The notes under the pieces were generated by a model. That model was not told where the DNA came from. It did no database searches and was given only the letters and a program-made list of their open reading frames with translations. A program made the translations under genes and the position numbers. Shown here in pieces: positions 34,887 through 42,823 of a stretch of 64,000 bases of DNA; within the stretch, counting starts at the first letter, position 1, and every line of letters starts with the position of its first letter. This DNA is from CAZSLO01 sp964608025 (GTDB lineage: Bacteria > Chloroflexota > Dehalococcoidia > Lucifugimonadales > CAJWER01), in assembly GCA_964608025.1 (NCBI GenBank), contig CAZSLO010000014.1, positions 62,001 through 126,000 on the forward strand, written 5' to 3'.

Positions 34887-35614
34887 GCGTAGATCAACCC
34901 CTCTGGATTTTCTCCAACTGATATTTCATCAACCAATCTCTGGTAGTCCTCTGGATCGTCCAGAGGAACAAATCTGACATAATCGCCCGGCATAAGCAAT
35001 GACGGTACACTTCTAGTTGCCTCAAACAGGGGTAAAGGGGTACGTCCGATAATATTCCAGCCTCCTGGAGTCGAAACTGGGTATACACCAGTTTGAGATT
35101 CAGCTATTCCGACCGAACCCGCGGGAATATCCTGTTTAGGGGTTGAGATTCTAGGAGTAGCAATCTTCTCGTCCAAACCACCTAGATACGGAAATCCCGG
35201 TGTAAAACCGATCATATATACCAGATAATTTGTGGCGGAGTGAATTTCTACGACCCTGGCAGAATCAACACCCGAATGGTCTGAGACTCTCTCCAAATCC
35301 GGACCAAATTCTCCCCCATAAAGAACAGGCAATTCTACCAGTCTACCCTCACCACTAGTTATCGGTTCCGGCTGTGAAATCATATCTATTACTAACTTTC
35401 TGAGAACAGGGAGATCAAGTATCAACACGTCATACTGAATTAGTAGAGTATTAAATCCCGGTATAATTGCTACGATTCCATTCACATTGCTAGTTTTTAG
35501 TGAGTTTGCAAGGTGATGCACTAGACGATTGACTTCAGGGTTAATCTCATCACCAAGTTCTACTAACAAAGCTTGATCACCCGATGAACGAAATATAGGT
35601 TCTTCGTAAATCAC
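34883..35614 (-). CDS. pxpB: 5-oxoprolinase subunit PxpB (KipI-like)
   Basis: The 243-aa protein matches PxpB/KipI: FRSSGDQALLVELGDEINPEVN (about 8-29, seen in parts), IPGFNTLLIQYD (about 52-63), VELPVLYGGEFGPDL (about 93-107), NYLVYMIGFTPGFPYLGGL (about 132-150) and GSVGIAESQTGVYPVSTPGGWNIIGRTP (about 168-195). The TPGFPYLGG and GGWNIIGRTP blocks are diagnostic. It works with PxpA and PxpC as an ATP-dependent 5-oxoprolinase. It is the middle gene; its end overlaps pxpC by 4 bp, and 72 bp separate it from pxpA. Confidence 0.93.
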   Translation of the reverse strand: MIYEEPIFRSSGDQALLVELGDEINPEVNRLVHHLANSLKTSNVNGIVAIIPGFNTLLIQYDVLILDLPVLRKLVIDMISQPEPITSGEGRLVELPVLYGGEFGPDLERVSDHSGVDSARVVEIHSATNYLVYMIGFTPGFPYLGGLDEKIATPRISTPKQDIPAGSVGIAESQTGVYPVSTPGGWNIIGRTPLPLFEATRSVPSLLMPGDYVRFVPLDDPEDYQRLVDEISVGENPEGLIYA

Positions 35615-35686
35615 GGTAGTTTAATCCTAGTCACGAAACTCTCTATCATTTATCAATCACCTAAAGTGTCGCTACCATAGTAATTA

Positions 35687-36451
35687 TCAAACCAATCTTG
35701 ACATTGGAACAATTTCGACACCATTTTCCTCTAGTCCTTGCCTGATTCCAGCAGCCATTTCTACCGCACCCGTAGTATCACCATGTATACAGAGTGAATC
35801 CGCTTCAATTTCTATAAGTTCCCCAGTCATAGCTGTTACGACCCCATCTGTAACCATCACAACACTACGTTCTATAACTTCAGTTATATCATGTAGTACC
35901 GCACCATCCTGTGAACGGGAAACAAGAGAGCCGTCTGGATTTAATGCTCGATCTGCGAAAATTTCTGCTGCCACTTTCAGTCCCATATCTTTCGCTATTG
36001 ATACCCATTTGGAACCAGCGAGAGCTACAAGAATGATATCTTGGTCAAAATCCAACACCCCTTCGCAAATTGCCTTAGCCAAATCTTCATCATTGACAGC
36101 CTGATTGTACATCGCTCCATGAGGCTTTACATGTTGGAGTTTTTTTTCCTTAGTAAAAGCCTGGAGAGCGCCAAGTTGGTAGGTGATGTCGTTTTTCACT
36201 TCTTCTGATGTCGCAGACATATTACGACGACCAAAGCCTACCAAATCCGGATAGCTAGGATGTGCCCCAACAGCTACTCCATTATTCTCTGCTAACAACA
36301 CCGTCGCCTTCATCCAACGAGGATCCCCAGCATGGAACCCGCATGCGATATTGGCTGAGCTTATATGCGGAATAACATCTTCATCGAGTCCCATCTTATA
36401 CATACCAAAACTCTCGCCCATATCGCAGTTGAGATCGATTTGAATGTCCAT
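35687..36451 (-). CDS. pxpA: 5-oxoprolinase subunit PxpA (LamB/YcsF family)
   Basis: The 254-aa protein has the family start IDLNCDMGESFGMYKMG (about 4-20) followed by HISSANIACGFHAGDPRWM (about 28-46), GAHPSYPDLVGFGRR (about 62-76) and VKPHGAMYNQA (about 103-113). The C-terminal EADSLCIHGDTTGAVE completes the pattern. It is the hydrolase-type subunit of the PxpABC 5-oxoprolinase, converting 5-oxoproline to glutamate in the cytosol. It is the first gene of pxpA-pxpB-pxpC-dedA. No strong Shine-Dalgarno is visible before the ATG, but a promoter with a perfect -10 lies about 35-65 bp upstream. Confidence 0.95.
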   Translation of the reverse strand: MDIQIDLNCDMGESFGMYKMGLDEDVIPHISSANIACGFHAGDPRWMKATVLLAENNGVAVGAHPSYPDLVGFGRRNMSATSEEVKNDITYQLGALQAFTKEKKLQHVKPHGAMYNQAVNDEDLAKAICEGVLDFDQDIILVALAGSKWVSIAKDMGLKVAAEIFADRALNPDGSLVSRSQDGAVLHDITEVIERSVVMVTDGVVTAMTGELIEIEADSLCIHGDTTGAVEMAAGIRQGLEENGVEIVPMSRLV

Positions 36452-36487
36452 ATTTACAAGCTACTCCATGTCTCTGACTAGCAACAT

Positions 36488-36517
36488 ATTATATAACCTG
36501 TCAAAATAGGTCGCCAA
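36488..36517 (-). promoter_or_regulatory. Candidate promoter for pxpABC operon
   Basis: On the minus strand, TTGGCG, an 18-bp spacer and a perfect TATAAT (plus-strand ATTATA at 36488-36493). Transcription would begin about 30 bp before the pxpA ATG. Confidence 0.6.
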
Positions 36518-36642
36518 AAGGCAAGCTGGACAAACCTAGTGTTATACAATCCACTAACAAACCGTTCTTTGGTGTATCTAAGACCAAGTATCAAAGGATA
36601 TCCATTCATATAATCACAGGCATCAAGCACCATCTAAATCAA

Positions 36643-36665
36643 ATATCCATACCACCAATGGATAT
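36643..36665. promoter_or_regulatory. Candidate operator: ATATCCAT-N7-ATGGATAT
   Basis: A perfect 8-bp inverted repeat with a 7-bp spacer sits just upstream of the AAGGAGG of the PhyH-family gene. A third half-site copy (ATATCCAT) occurs at 36598-36605. It could be a repressor site or an RNA hairpin next to the ribosome site. Confidence 0.4.
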
Positions 36666-36683
36666 GAAACAAGGAGGCTGGAA

Positions 36684-37622
36684 ATGAGCGGACTTACGGA
36701 CGATCAGAGAAACCAATACGATGACAAAGGCTATGTGTTATTGGAGGGACTATTCCAACCTCAAGAACTAAAAGGGTTGATTGATGAGATCGACGACAGT
36801 GTAGATCAGATTGCAAACTCTTTTTATGCAAATGAAAGTATACGGTCAAAATACGAAGACCACGGCTTTGATACCCGATTATTGAAAATTATTGAAGACT
36901 CGCCGGATGCATACCGAGAATTGGTTGGATCAGTCCTAATGGGACCTGAACTTTTCAAGATCCTAAGTCACTCTAAACTTATAGACATTGTAGAAGGTAT
37001 AGTAGGCCCAGAAGTCCATTGTGAAGGCCGTCATCGTCTTCGGCCAAAGCTGCCAAATTACGGCGTAGCCGATTTTAGATGGCACGAGGACACTCCTTAT
37101 GCTGCAAAGCGTATTACCTACGTCCAGCAGCAATATGGTCTTGGAGATGAAGATCCTCGAGCAGGTGGTAAATTCATGTCACGGATCGTAGCCGCGCCGC
37201 AGATGCCTGAGCCTAATTTCTGGATTCCATTAGTACCGGTTAATGAAGAAAATGGTTGCCTCCATGTACTCCCGGGAGGCCACAAGCATACACCTCCATA
37301 TGAAAACCAGTGGGAACCCAACAAGTTTTTGCCTGAACTAGACTATTTAGAACCCGTGGTGATTCCCATGAAAGTCGGGGATGCATTGTTGATGCATCAG
37401 CATGTGCCGCATGTATCACCCCCAAACCAATCAAATGGGGTTCGATGGAGCGTAGATATTAGGTACCAAGATGGAACACGCCCAGTTAAATCTATACGGG
37501 AACCTGGGTTTCTGGCTCGCAGCCAAGAAAGACCTCAAGATGTTGTGACCGACCACCAAGGCTATCAGCAAATCAGAAACACGGTAGCGGAATTCAGGGA
37601 AAAAAGCGGGATCAGATTTTAA
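36684..37622 (+). CDS. Phytanoyl-CoA dioxygenase (PhyH) family oxygenase
   Basis: The 312-aa protein is an Fe(II)/2-oxoglutarate-dependent oxygenase of the PhyH family. The iron-binding facial triad fits H134 and D136 (FRWHEDTPY) and H243 (HQHVPHVSPPN); R254 (NGVRWSVDIRY) fits the 2-oxoglutarate-binding arginine. NGCLHVLPGGHKHTP (about 190-204) is the usual core-strand block. These enzymes hydroxylate small molecules or lipids. The ATG follows AAGGAGG 7 nt upstream, and an inverted repeat lies directly upstream of that site. It is convergent with the UMF1 transporter gene (9-bp gap). Substrate unknown. Confidence 0.88.
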   Translation: MSGLTDDQRNQYDDKGYVLLEGLFQPQELKGLIDEIDDSVDQIANSFYANESIRSKYEDHGFDTRLLKIIEDSPDAYRELVGSVLMGPELFKILSHSKLIDIVEGIVGPEVHCEGRHRLRPKLPNYGVADFRWHEDTPYAAKRITYVQQQYGLGDEDPRAGGKFMSRIVAAPQMPEPNFWIPLVPVNEENGCLHVLPGGHKHTPPYENQWEPNKFLPELDYLEPVVIPMKVGDALLMHQHVPHVSPPNQSNGVRWSVDIRYQDGTRPVKSIREPGFLARSQERPQDVVTDHQGYQQIRNTVAEFREKSGIRF

Positions 37623-37631
37623 ACAAGAATC

Positions 37632-38858
37632 TTAGAAGCGATGGTCTGAACTCGTTGAAGCTGGAGCTTGTTGAAGTTTAAACAAGAGAACAAGTCCGAT
37701 GATACTGGAGCATAGAAGAAAAAAGACCGCAAATGGTTGGCCTAAATCAAATGTCACTACTATCAGGGACCACAAAAATGAACCTGTAAGAAATGCTAAC
37801 CGACTAATTGTCCCATAAATTCCAAACATTTCACCTAAATTTAAGGGTGATAGGTCAATTAACAATGGTCTATCAGCAACCCACAGGCCCCCGAAACAAA
37901 AACCCGTCAATGCGCCCAGCGGCCACCAGAGTTGATTGTCCAAGTTGAGCCACGGAATGCTAACTGTACCAACAAATATAAACACCCATCCTGACAGGTT
38001 CCATCGGAGTGTGATTCTAGGACCCAGGCTATCAACCACATAACCCCAAAATACAGCGCTTGGGATGGAAACAATAATTCCTACCAGCAATAAATATTCT
38101 ACTTGCCTTTCTGTAAACCCGATGGTTTTTATACCATACAAAACACCGAATGTTGATGAAGTAGTAACTGCCACCATATAAAAATATCGCGCCATGAAAA
38201 ATTTAGCTATTTGTGGATATCTTTGAAAATATTCACGGGTCCGCTTTATTTGTTCCCAAGTAGCTTGCAATACAGGCTGCGTGGATAAATTTCCAGGATC
38301 CTTTTTCTCAACATAAAAAAAAGTGATCGGCACCGACATTAGGAAGAAAAGGGCTGCTATTACCTGGAATTCCAACTTATAGTTCGGATCAACACCTTGA
38401 TATTTTAGAGCCAATCCAATCACGGCCAAAGAACCTATAAAGCCTAGTCCAATTGCTATACCCCCTACTTTACCTATGTTCCGTGGTGTAGATGCTCCAA
38501 CCAACAACGTGTTGTAAATCACTTCGGCAAGATAAACCGCCACAAAAGCGATCGAGAACAATACTATTCCCACAACCAGTTTTTCGCTGACTCCAATAAA
38601 AAACGTGGCTACGACAGCAATGATGTTTAACAGGGTGAGAGCACGAATACTGCTTTTTAATTGATCAGTAAGGGCACCCAAAAACGGGCTGATGATCAAG
38701 ATTACAAGCATTGACATAGCAATTGGCAACCCCAAGTCAGCATCAGTTGTACCTTCCTGGCGATTTATCCAGAGGGGCAAGAATAGGCCAACTACTCCCA
38801 TGTTAAATGCAGTGTTTGCCACATCATAAAAAGCCCACGATATGACTGACTTATTCAA
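37632..38858 (-). CDS. Major facilitator superfamily transporter, UMF1-like
   Basis: The 408-aa membrane protein has about twelve hydrophobic segments. Its start, VISWAFYDVANTAFNMGVVGLFLPLW, is the WAxYDxANSAF signature of the UMF1 (Atg22-like) MFS group. Inner loops include LIISPFLGALTDQL (about 53-66) and a second-half TERQVEYLLLVGIIVSIPSAVFWGYVVDSLGPR. UMF1 members export or import small molecules, often unknown. The initiation codon is TTG with a weak upstream site. It is convergent with the PhyH gene and runs alone. Substrate unknown. Confidence 0.85.
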   Translation of the reverse strand: MNKSVISWAFYDVANTAFNMGVVGLFLPLWINRQEGTTDADLGLPIAMSMLVILIISPFLGALTDQLKSSIRALTLLNIIAVVATFFIGVSEKLVVGIVLFSIAFVAVYLAEVIYNTLLVGASTPRNIGKVGGIAIGLGFIGSLAVIGLALKYQGVDPNYKLEFQVIAALFFLMSVPITFFYVEKKDPGNLSTQPVLQATWEQIKRTREYFQRYPQIAKFFMARYFYMVAVTTSSTFGVLYGIKTIGFTERQVEYLLLVGIIVSIPSAVFWGYVVDSLGPRITLRWNLSGWVFIFVGTVSIPWLNLDNQLWWPLGALTGFCFGGLWVADRPLLIDLSPLNLGEMFGIYGTISRLAFLTGSFLWSLIVVTFDLGQPFAVFFLLCSSIIGLVLLFKLQQAPASTSSDHRF

Positions 38859-39128
38859 ATTTTGCTAAACCTTCGCACGATACAATAGTTTTCATTCTTA
38901 ATAATTGATCTGTCACATCAATTTTTACCAAAATAAACCCCTCAGACCTCGAATTTGAATCAGAATTCTCATCAAAAAGCCATGTCCTTTTGCTGTCCGT
39001 GTTCCGTCCATTCGTTTGCAAAATTCTGTTAAATCAGCGTCCAGCCTAACGATCATTGGGAAAATAAGAATTGCCAACCATTCTGATATTTGGAAAACAC
39101 CAACCTCAACACTAATATCTTATCAATG

Positions 39129-39737
39129 TTACTTTGAAATCCTTACCAACATGGGAACTGCAATGGTGCCCAAGGCATCTAGGATCACTAACGCCCCGAG
39201 AATCCTAATAAGCGGTCCCGGGAGATCTCCTACCCATATAGCAACTAATATCAATATTCCTACAATTACAATTATCGATACAGTGATTCTTTGTGATAAT
39301 GATATTAGTTTTTTAGTAGGTATGGGTATCAATAACAACAGGGAATGGTTAATAGCAATTGAAACAACTCCAGCTGAGCCTAGGCTTTTCCAGAACATTT
39401 CACCACCACCGATATCTCCACCCCAAATCAAGAGTAGTATCATTCCGAAAAAAGTTATCGACGCAAATATAGCAACCTTTGAGACATGCGGATATCGAGT
39501 CCGTTCTAGATGAAATAGGCTTGGTAAAGACAGGATACTGAAGCCTGTTAGAGTACCGGTAGTAGCTAGTATTTTTACCTCGGTCTCATCAAAATCACCC
39601 ACTAAAACAATAATGATTCCTATACCAGCGCTTGAAACAAGAGAAAGAACAATCGCCACAAGTGCTATGCGAGTAGGTTTCCATATACCAGTGCTACTCA
39701 AAAGACTCAAGGGATACCTCTTATTGTCAACTGCCAA
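39129..39737 (-). CDS. Predicted six-helix membrane protein, unknown function
   Basis: The 202-aa protein has about six hydrophobic helices (near 24-47, 58-73, 86-106, 116-138, 147-168 and 175-198). A polar loop FHLERTRYPHVSK lies at about 75-87. I recognise no family. An acidic Gly-rich loop (WGGDIGGGEMFW) lies between helices 3 and 4. It runs on the same strand as the UMF1 gene 271 bp downstream and opposite the GNAT gene. It could be a small transporter or sensor; nothing more can be read from sequence. ATG at 39737 follows a weakly purine-rich site. Confidence 0.6.
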   Translation of the reverse strand: MAVDNKRYPLSLLSSTGIWKPTRIALVAIVLSLVSSAGIGIIIVLVGDFDETEVKILATTGTLTGFSILSLPSLFHLERTRYPHVSKVAIFASITFFGMILLLIWGGDIGGGEMFWKSLGSAGVVSIAINHSLLLLIPIPTKKLISLSQRITVSIIVIVGILILVAIWVGDLPGPLIRILGALVILDALGTIAVPMLVRISK

Positions 39738-39911
39738 TGATCAAAGTAGAGACTACCAAGTTTAAAGATAGTATAAAGACTCCTGAGGTGAAACTAGAAA
39801 ACATCTCTAATTGTTTGGTTAACATTAGGATTATGTATTAAAGTCGCTGAATTGGTTATTTTATAACGCCAAACAGCAAACCAATTCTGGTTTAGTGAAA
39901 AGGAGATAGAT

Positions 39912-40388
39912 ATGAGTTCATTGATCAATGTTAGAAAAGCTATTCCAGATGACATTGATGCAGTAGTAGATCTATACATGGAAAATGCCGATCCAAACTG
40001 GACAACGCTTACTAGGAAAGCTATGACGATGGGAATAAGTAAGTTGATCTCCGATCCAGATAAGGGATACCAAATTGTAGCTGAATCTGGAAAAATCATT
40101 GTCGGTCTTCTCAGACTAGCACCAGAGTGGAGTCCATATAGACAAGGTACTTTTTGGTGGGTGGAAAACGTATACGTAATTCCGCACTGGAGACGCAAAG
40201 GGGTATATACCAGTATGCATGATTTCATTTACGAGACTGCCAGATCTGATAATTCAATTTGCGGTATTAGGCTATATACAGATGAAGAAAATTACGCTGC
40301 CCGAAAAACCTACATGAAAGTTGGTATGCATGGACATATGACAGAACAGTTTGAAATTGATTTCGTGTTTGGCTCCCATCACCGTTAG
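39912..40388 (+). CDS. GNAT-family N-acetyltransferase
   Basis: The 158-aa protein fits the GNAT fold, which transfers an acetyl group from acetyl-CoA. It has strand/helix order NVRKAIPDDIDAVVDLYME (about 6-24), central strands VAESGKIIVGLLRLAP (about 56-71), and motif A in VENVYVIPHWRRKGVYTSM (about 84-102), where RRKG is the pyrophosphate-binding loop. CGIRLYTDEENYAARKTYMKVGM (about 117-139) is motif B. ATG has AAAGGAG 7 nt upstream. It appears monocistronic, divergent from the membrane-protein gene and convergent with the channel gene. Acceptor substrate unknown. Confidence 0.85.
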   Translation: MSSLINVRKAIPDDIDAVVDLYMENADPNWTTLTRKAMTMGISKLISDPDKGYQIVAESGKIIVGLLRLAPEWSPYRQGTFWWVENVYVIPHWRRKGVYTSMHDFIYETARSDNSICGIRLYTDEENYAARKTYMKVGMHGHMTEQFEIDFVFGSHHR

Positions 40389-40459
40389 TCATTTAAAAAC
40401 TTTATTTTGCAAATTCAACCGAACCGGAATTGGAAAATATTATCAAGTCCACATATTTT

Positions 40460-41179
40460 CTATTTATCGGACGATATTTCTGATTTTAACTCCCTTATCT
40501 GCTGTGTTAACTCAGCAATAACCTTGGTGCTTGGGTCTCCCGCATTTGAAAAAACTGCAGCTAGATTTGCTGTGATAGCTCCAAATATCCCCAATCCACC
40601 AAGCATCAAAATCACAGCCATTCCACGCCCCGCCATAGACACGGGTACTGTATCTCCATAGGCGTAACCAATAGTAGTGGTAGTAACTAAAGACCACCAT
40701 AGAGACTGTGAAAAAGACACGAGAGAAGAGTCGTATCCTTGTTCAACGGTGGTAACTACTGTTGCACCAATCATCACCAGACCTACAGCATAGACAAACA
40801 GGAAATCAGGCTTACCAGCCCTGGTTATACCTTTATAACTTTTCGCTGCGAATACAATTAACCTGATTATTCTCAATGAGCGAAACCATGGTACTACTAC
40901 GGCAATAAGCTCCAACCAATGATTTTTTAAGTAATTGATCCTATCAGCAGACAAGGAAACCTTAATCGCCATATCTACAACAAATAATCCCCAAATCAAT
41001 ACGTCCCCTATCAAAAATATGCTTTCTTCATTCTTCGACATATCCCAAAGCAATGGACCAATTAACAAAGGGATCATTACCAGAGACAGAATCATCAAAG
41101 GGATCTCAGTGATACGCTCCATCTTGCCTAGTAATAACTCTCTAGAATTATGTAGTTCTTTTGCATTGAACGTACTCAT
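40460..41179 (-). CDS. Voltage-gated-type ion channel protein with altered selectivity filter
   Basis: The 239-aa protein resembles a bacterial Kv-type channel. It has voltage-sensor-like helices, with an S4-like RSLRIIRLIVFAAKSYKG (about 100-117, three Arg at three-residue spacing), then a pore module. The filter reads TTTTIGYAYGDTVP (T169-D176): relative to TVGYGD it has an extra Ala-Tyr pair. The pore helix is LWWSLVTTTT. A short C-terminal coiled-coil-like helix (STKVIAELTQQIRELKSEI, about 216-234) could tetramerise. ATG has AGGAGG 6 nt upstream. It is a single gene. It probably conducts a cation, but K+ selectivity cannot be assumed. Confidence 0.8.
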   Translation of the reverse strand: MSTFNAKELHNSRELLLGKMERITEIPLMILSLVMIPLLIGPLLWDMSKNEESIFLIGDVLIWGLFVVDMAIKVSLSADRINYLKNHWLELIAVVVPWFRSLRIIRLIVFAAKSYKGITRAGKPDFLFVYAVGLVMIGATVVTTVEQGYDSSLVSFSQSLWWSLVTTTTIGYAYGDTVPVSMAGRGMAVILMLGGLGIFGAITANLAAVFSNAGDPSTKVIAELTQQIRELKSEISSDK

Positions 41180-41280
41180 ATTATCCTCCTATTTCTGCTT
41201 GCCCAGATGGTGCTAGGATCTAAACAGAAACCGTCAAAGCCAACTAAAATCCTTAAGTTAATGCTAAGTAACCATTTGCA

Positions 41281-41312
41281 GTAAACAACAAAACCCCTCT
41301 TTTATAGAGGGG
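41281..41312 (-). terminator. Rho-independent terminator of the tRNA gene
   Basis: On the minus strand a 7-bp perfect stem (CCCCTCT/AGAGGGG, 41294-41300 with 41306-41312, 5-nt loop) is followed by TTTTGTTGTTT. It lies 38 bp after the tRNA. Confidence 0.85.
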
Positions 41313-41349
41313 CCAGAGGAGATAATCTTGTAGCTAAATAGATAAGTGA

Positions 41350-41424
<75 letters not shown>

Positions 41425-41468
41425 TGATACGGGTTTTACCTCGAACATACGATACCCATACATAAACT

Positions 41469-41498
41469 ATTATCCAAGTGTATCATGGCATTATTCAA
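41469..41498 (-). promoter_or_regulatory. Candidate promoter for the tRNA
   Basis: Minus-strand TTGAAT, 18-bp spacer, GATAAT (plus-strand ATTATC at 41469-41474). Transcription would start about 36 nt upstream of the tRNA 5' end. Confidence 0.4.
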
Positions 41499-41536
41499 TC
41501 ATATTTCCTATATTTCAATTTCCTCAACCCAATTCG

Positions 41537-41565
41537 TTGACAACTCCACAGCCCGCGGATACATT
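41537..41565 (+). promoter_or_regulatory. Promoter for the aminotransferase gene
   Basis: Perfect TTGACA (41537-41542), 17-bp spacer, TACATT (41560-41565), about 35 bp before the ATG at 41600. Confidence 0.7.
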
Positions 41566-41599
41566 TCGGAAATAAAGAATTGTTTCCCGGGCGTAAAAA

Positions 41600-42784
41600 A
41601 TGGCAATTGCAAATAAAATTCGAAATCTCATGGAGAGAGGCTCCTGGATCCGTAAGATGTTCGAAGAAGGTATTGCTCTCAAAGAGCAATATGGTGCCGA
41701 TAATGTCTACGATCTGTCGCTTGGCAACCCCGAAATGGAACCGCCCACTGAATTTACCCGTGAGTTAGTCAAGCTTTCCAGAGATACAACGTCTGGAACG
41801 CATAGGTATATGCCTAACGCCGGTTATCTTGAAACACGAACAGCCGTTGCATCTCAGCTATCCACAGAAACTGGGCTTATATTCACCGCCAACCACATAT
41901 TGATGTCATGTGGAGCTGGTGGTGCGCTAAACGTAGTAATGAAAACCTTGCTCGATCCTAACGACGAAGTAGTGATATTCGCACCTTATTTCGTGGAATA
42001 CCTATTTTACGCCGATAATCATAGGGGCCAATGTCGGACTGTCCCGCCTGATGATAGATTTCTACCTGATTTCGACGCCCTCGAACACACCATCGGTCCA
42101 CAGACCCGCATCGTGCTCGTCAGTTCACCAAGTAACCCAACGGGGGTTGTCTACGATTCTAACGTACTTTCCCGCATTGGAGATGTTATTCGCCGTAAAG
42201 AAACAGAATTTGGAATCGAGATCTCATTGGTAAGCGATGAACCGTACCGAAAAATACTGTTCGATAACATAGAGTACCCGCAAATCTTCAAACACCACCC
42301 AAGAAGTATTGTGGTGACTTCCCATTCAAAAGATCTCGCCTTGCCTGGTGAGCGGATAGGGTTTGTTGCAGTAAGCCCTAACTATAATGATGCAGACGAG
42401 ATCATGGATGGCCTCACCTTCTGTAATCGAACGCTGGGATTCGTCAACGCACCCGCCTTAATGCAACTGATAGTAAAAGAGTTACAGGACGTAACCATTG
42501 ATGTAGGAATTTATCAAGCAAAACGCGATTTTCTATACGAGGCTCTTACAAAAATTGGGTACTCCGTAGTAAAACCTGGAGGCGCTTTCTACATGTTCCC
42601 AAAATCACCCTTAGAAGACGATGTTGCCTTTGTAAACGAGTTGCGTAAACAAAGAGTATTGGTAGTACCAGGCAGCGGATTTGGTACACCAGGTCATTTT
42701 CGAATTTCATACTGTGTCAACGACTCTACCCTAGAGGGCTCGATCGATGGATTTCGCGAAGCTTTTATCTCATCCCAAATTTAG
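41600..42784 (+). CDS. PLP-dependent class I/II aminotransferase
   Basis: The 394-aa fold-type I aminotransferase has DLSLGNPEMEPP (about 38-49), HRYMPNAGYLETR (about 72-84), the SSPSNPTGVVYD block (about 174-185), VSDEPYRKI (about 211-219), the PLP-Lys motif SHSKDLALPGERIGF (Lys near 243) and the C-terminal FRISYCVND with the carboxylate-binding Arg. It transfers an amino group between amino acids and 2-oxo acids. It resembles aspartate/aromatic or LL-diaminopimelate aminotransferases; which one cannot be told. ATG lies about 35 bp after a clear promoter, with a poor ribosome site. Its gene is convergent with the class III aminotransferase gene. Confidence 0.9.
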   Translation: MAIANKIRNLMERGSWIRKMFEEGIALKEQYGADNVYDLSLGNPEMEPPTEFTRELVKLSRDTTSGTHRYMPNAGYLETRTAVASQLSTETGLIFTANHILMSCGAGGALNVVMKTLLDPNDEVVIFAPYFVEYLFYADNHRGQCRTVPPDDRFLPDFDALEHTIGPQTRIVLVSSPSNPTGVVYDSNVLSRIGDVIRRKETEFGIEISLVSDEPYRKILFDNIEYPQIFKHHPRSIVVTSHSKDLALPGERIGFVAVSPNYNDADEIMDGLTFCNRTLGFVNAPALMQLIVKELQDVTIDVGIYQAKRDFLYEALTKIGYSVVKPGGAFYMFPKSPLEDDVAFVNELRKQRVLVVPGSGFGTPGHFRISYCVNDSTLEGSIDGFREAFISSQI

Positions 42785-42823
42785 ATGCACTGCTGAAATT
42801 CTTAAGAAATTCGACTACCTATA

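Noticed and set aside
38925..39056. 43-aa minus-strand ORF (starts MIVRLDADLTEFCK)
   Set aside because: It looks somewhat protein-like but has no ribosome site and no conserved context.
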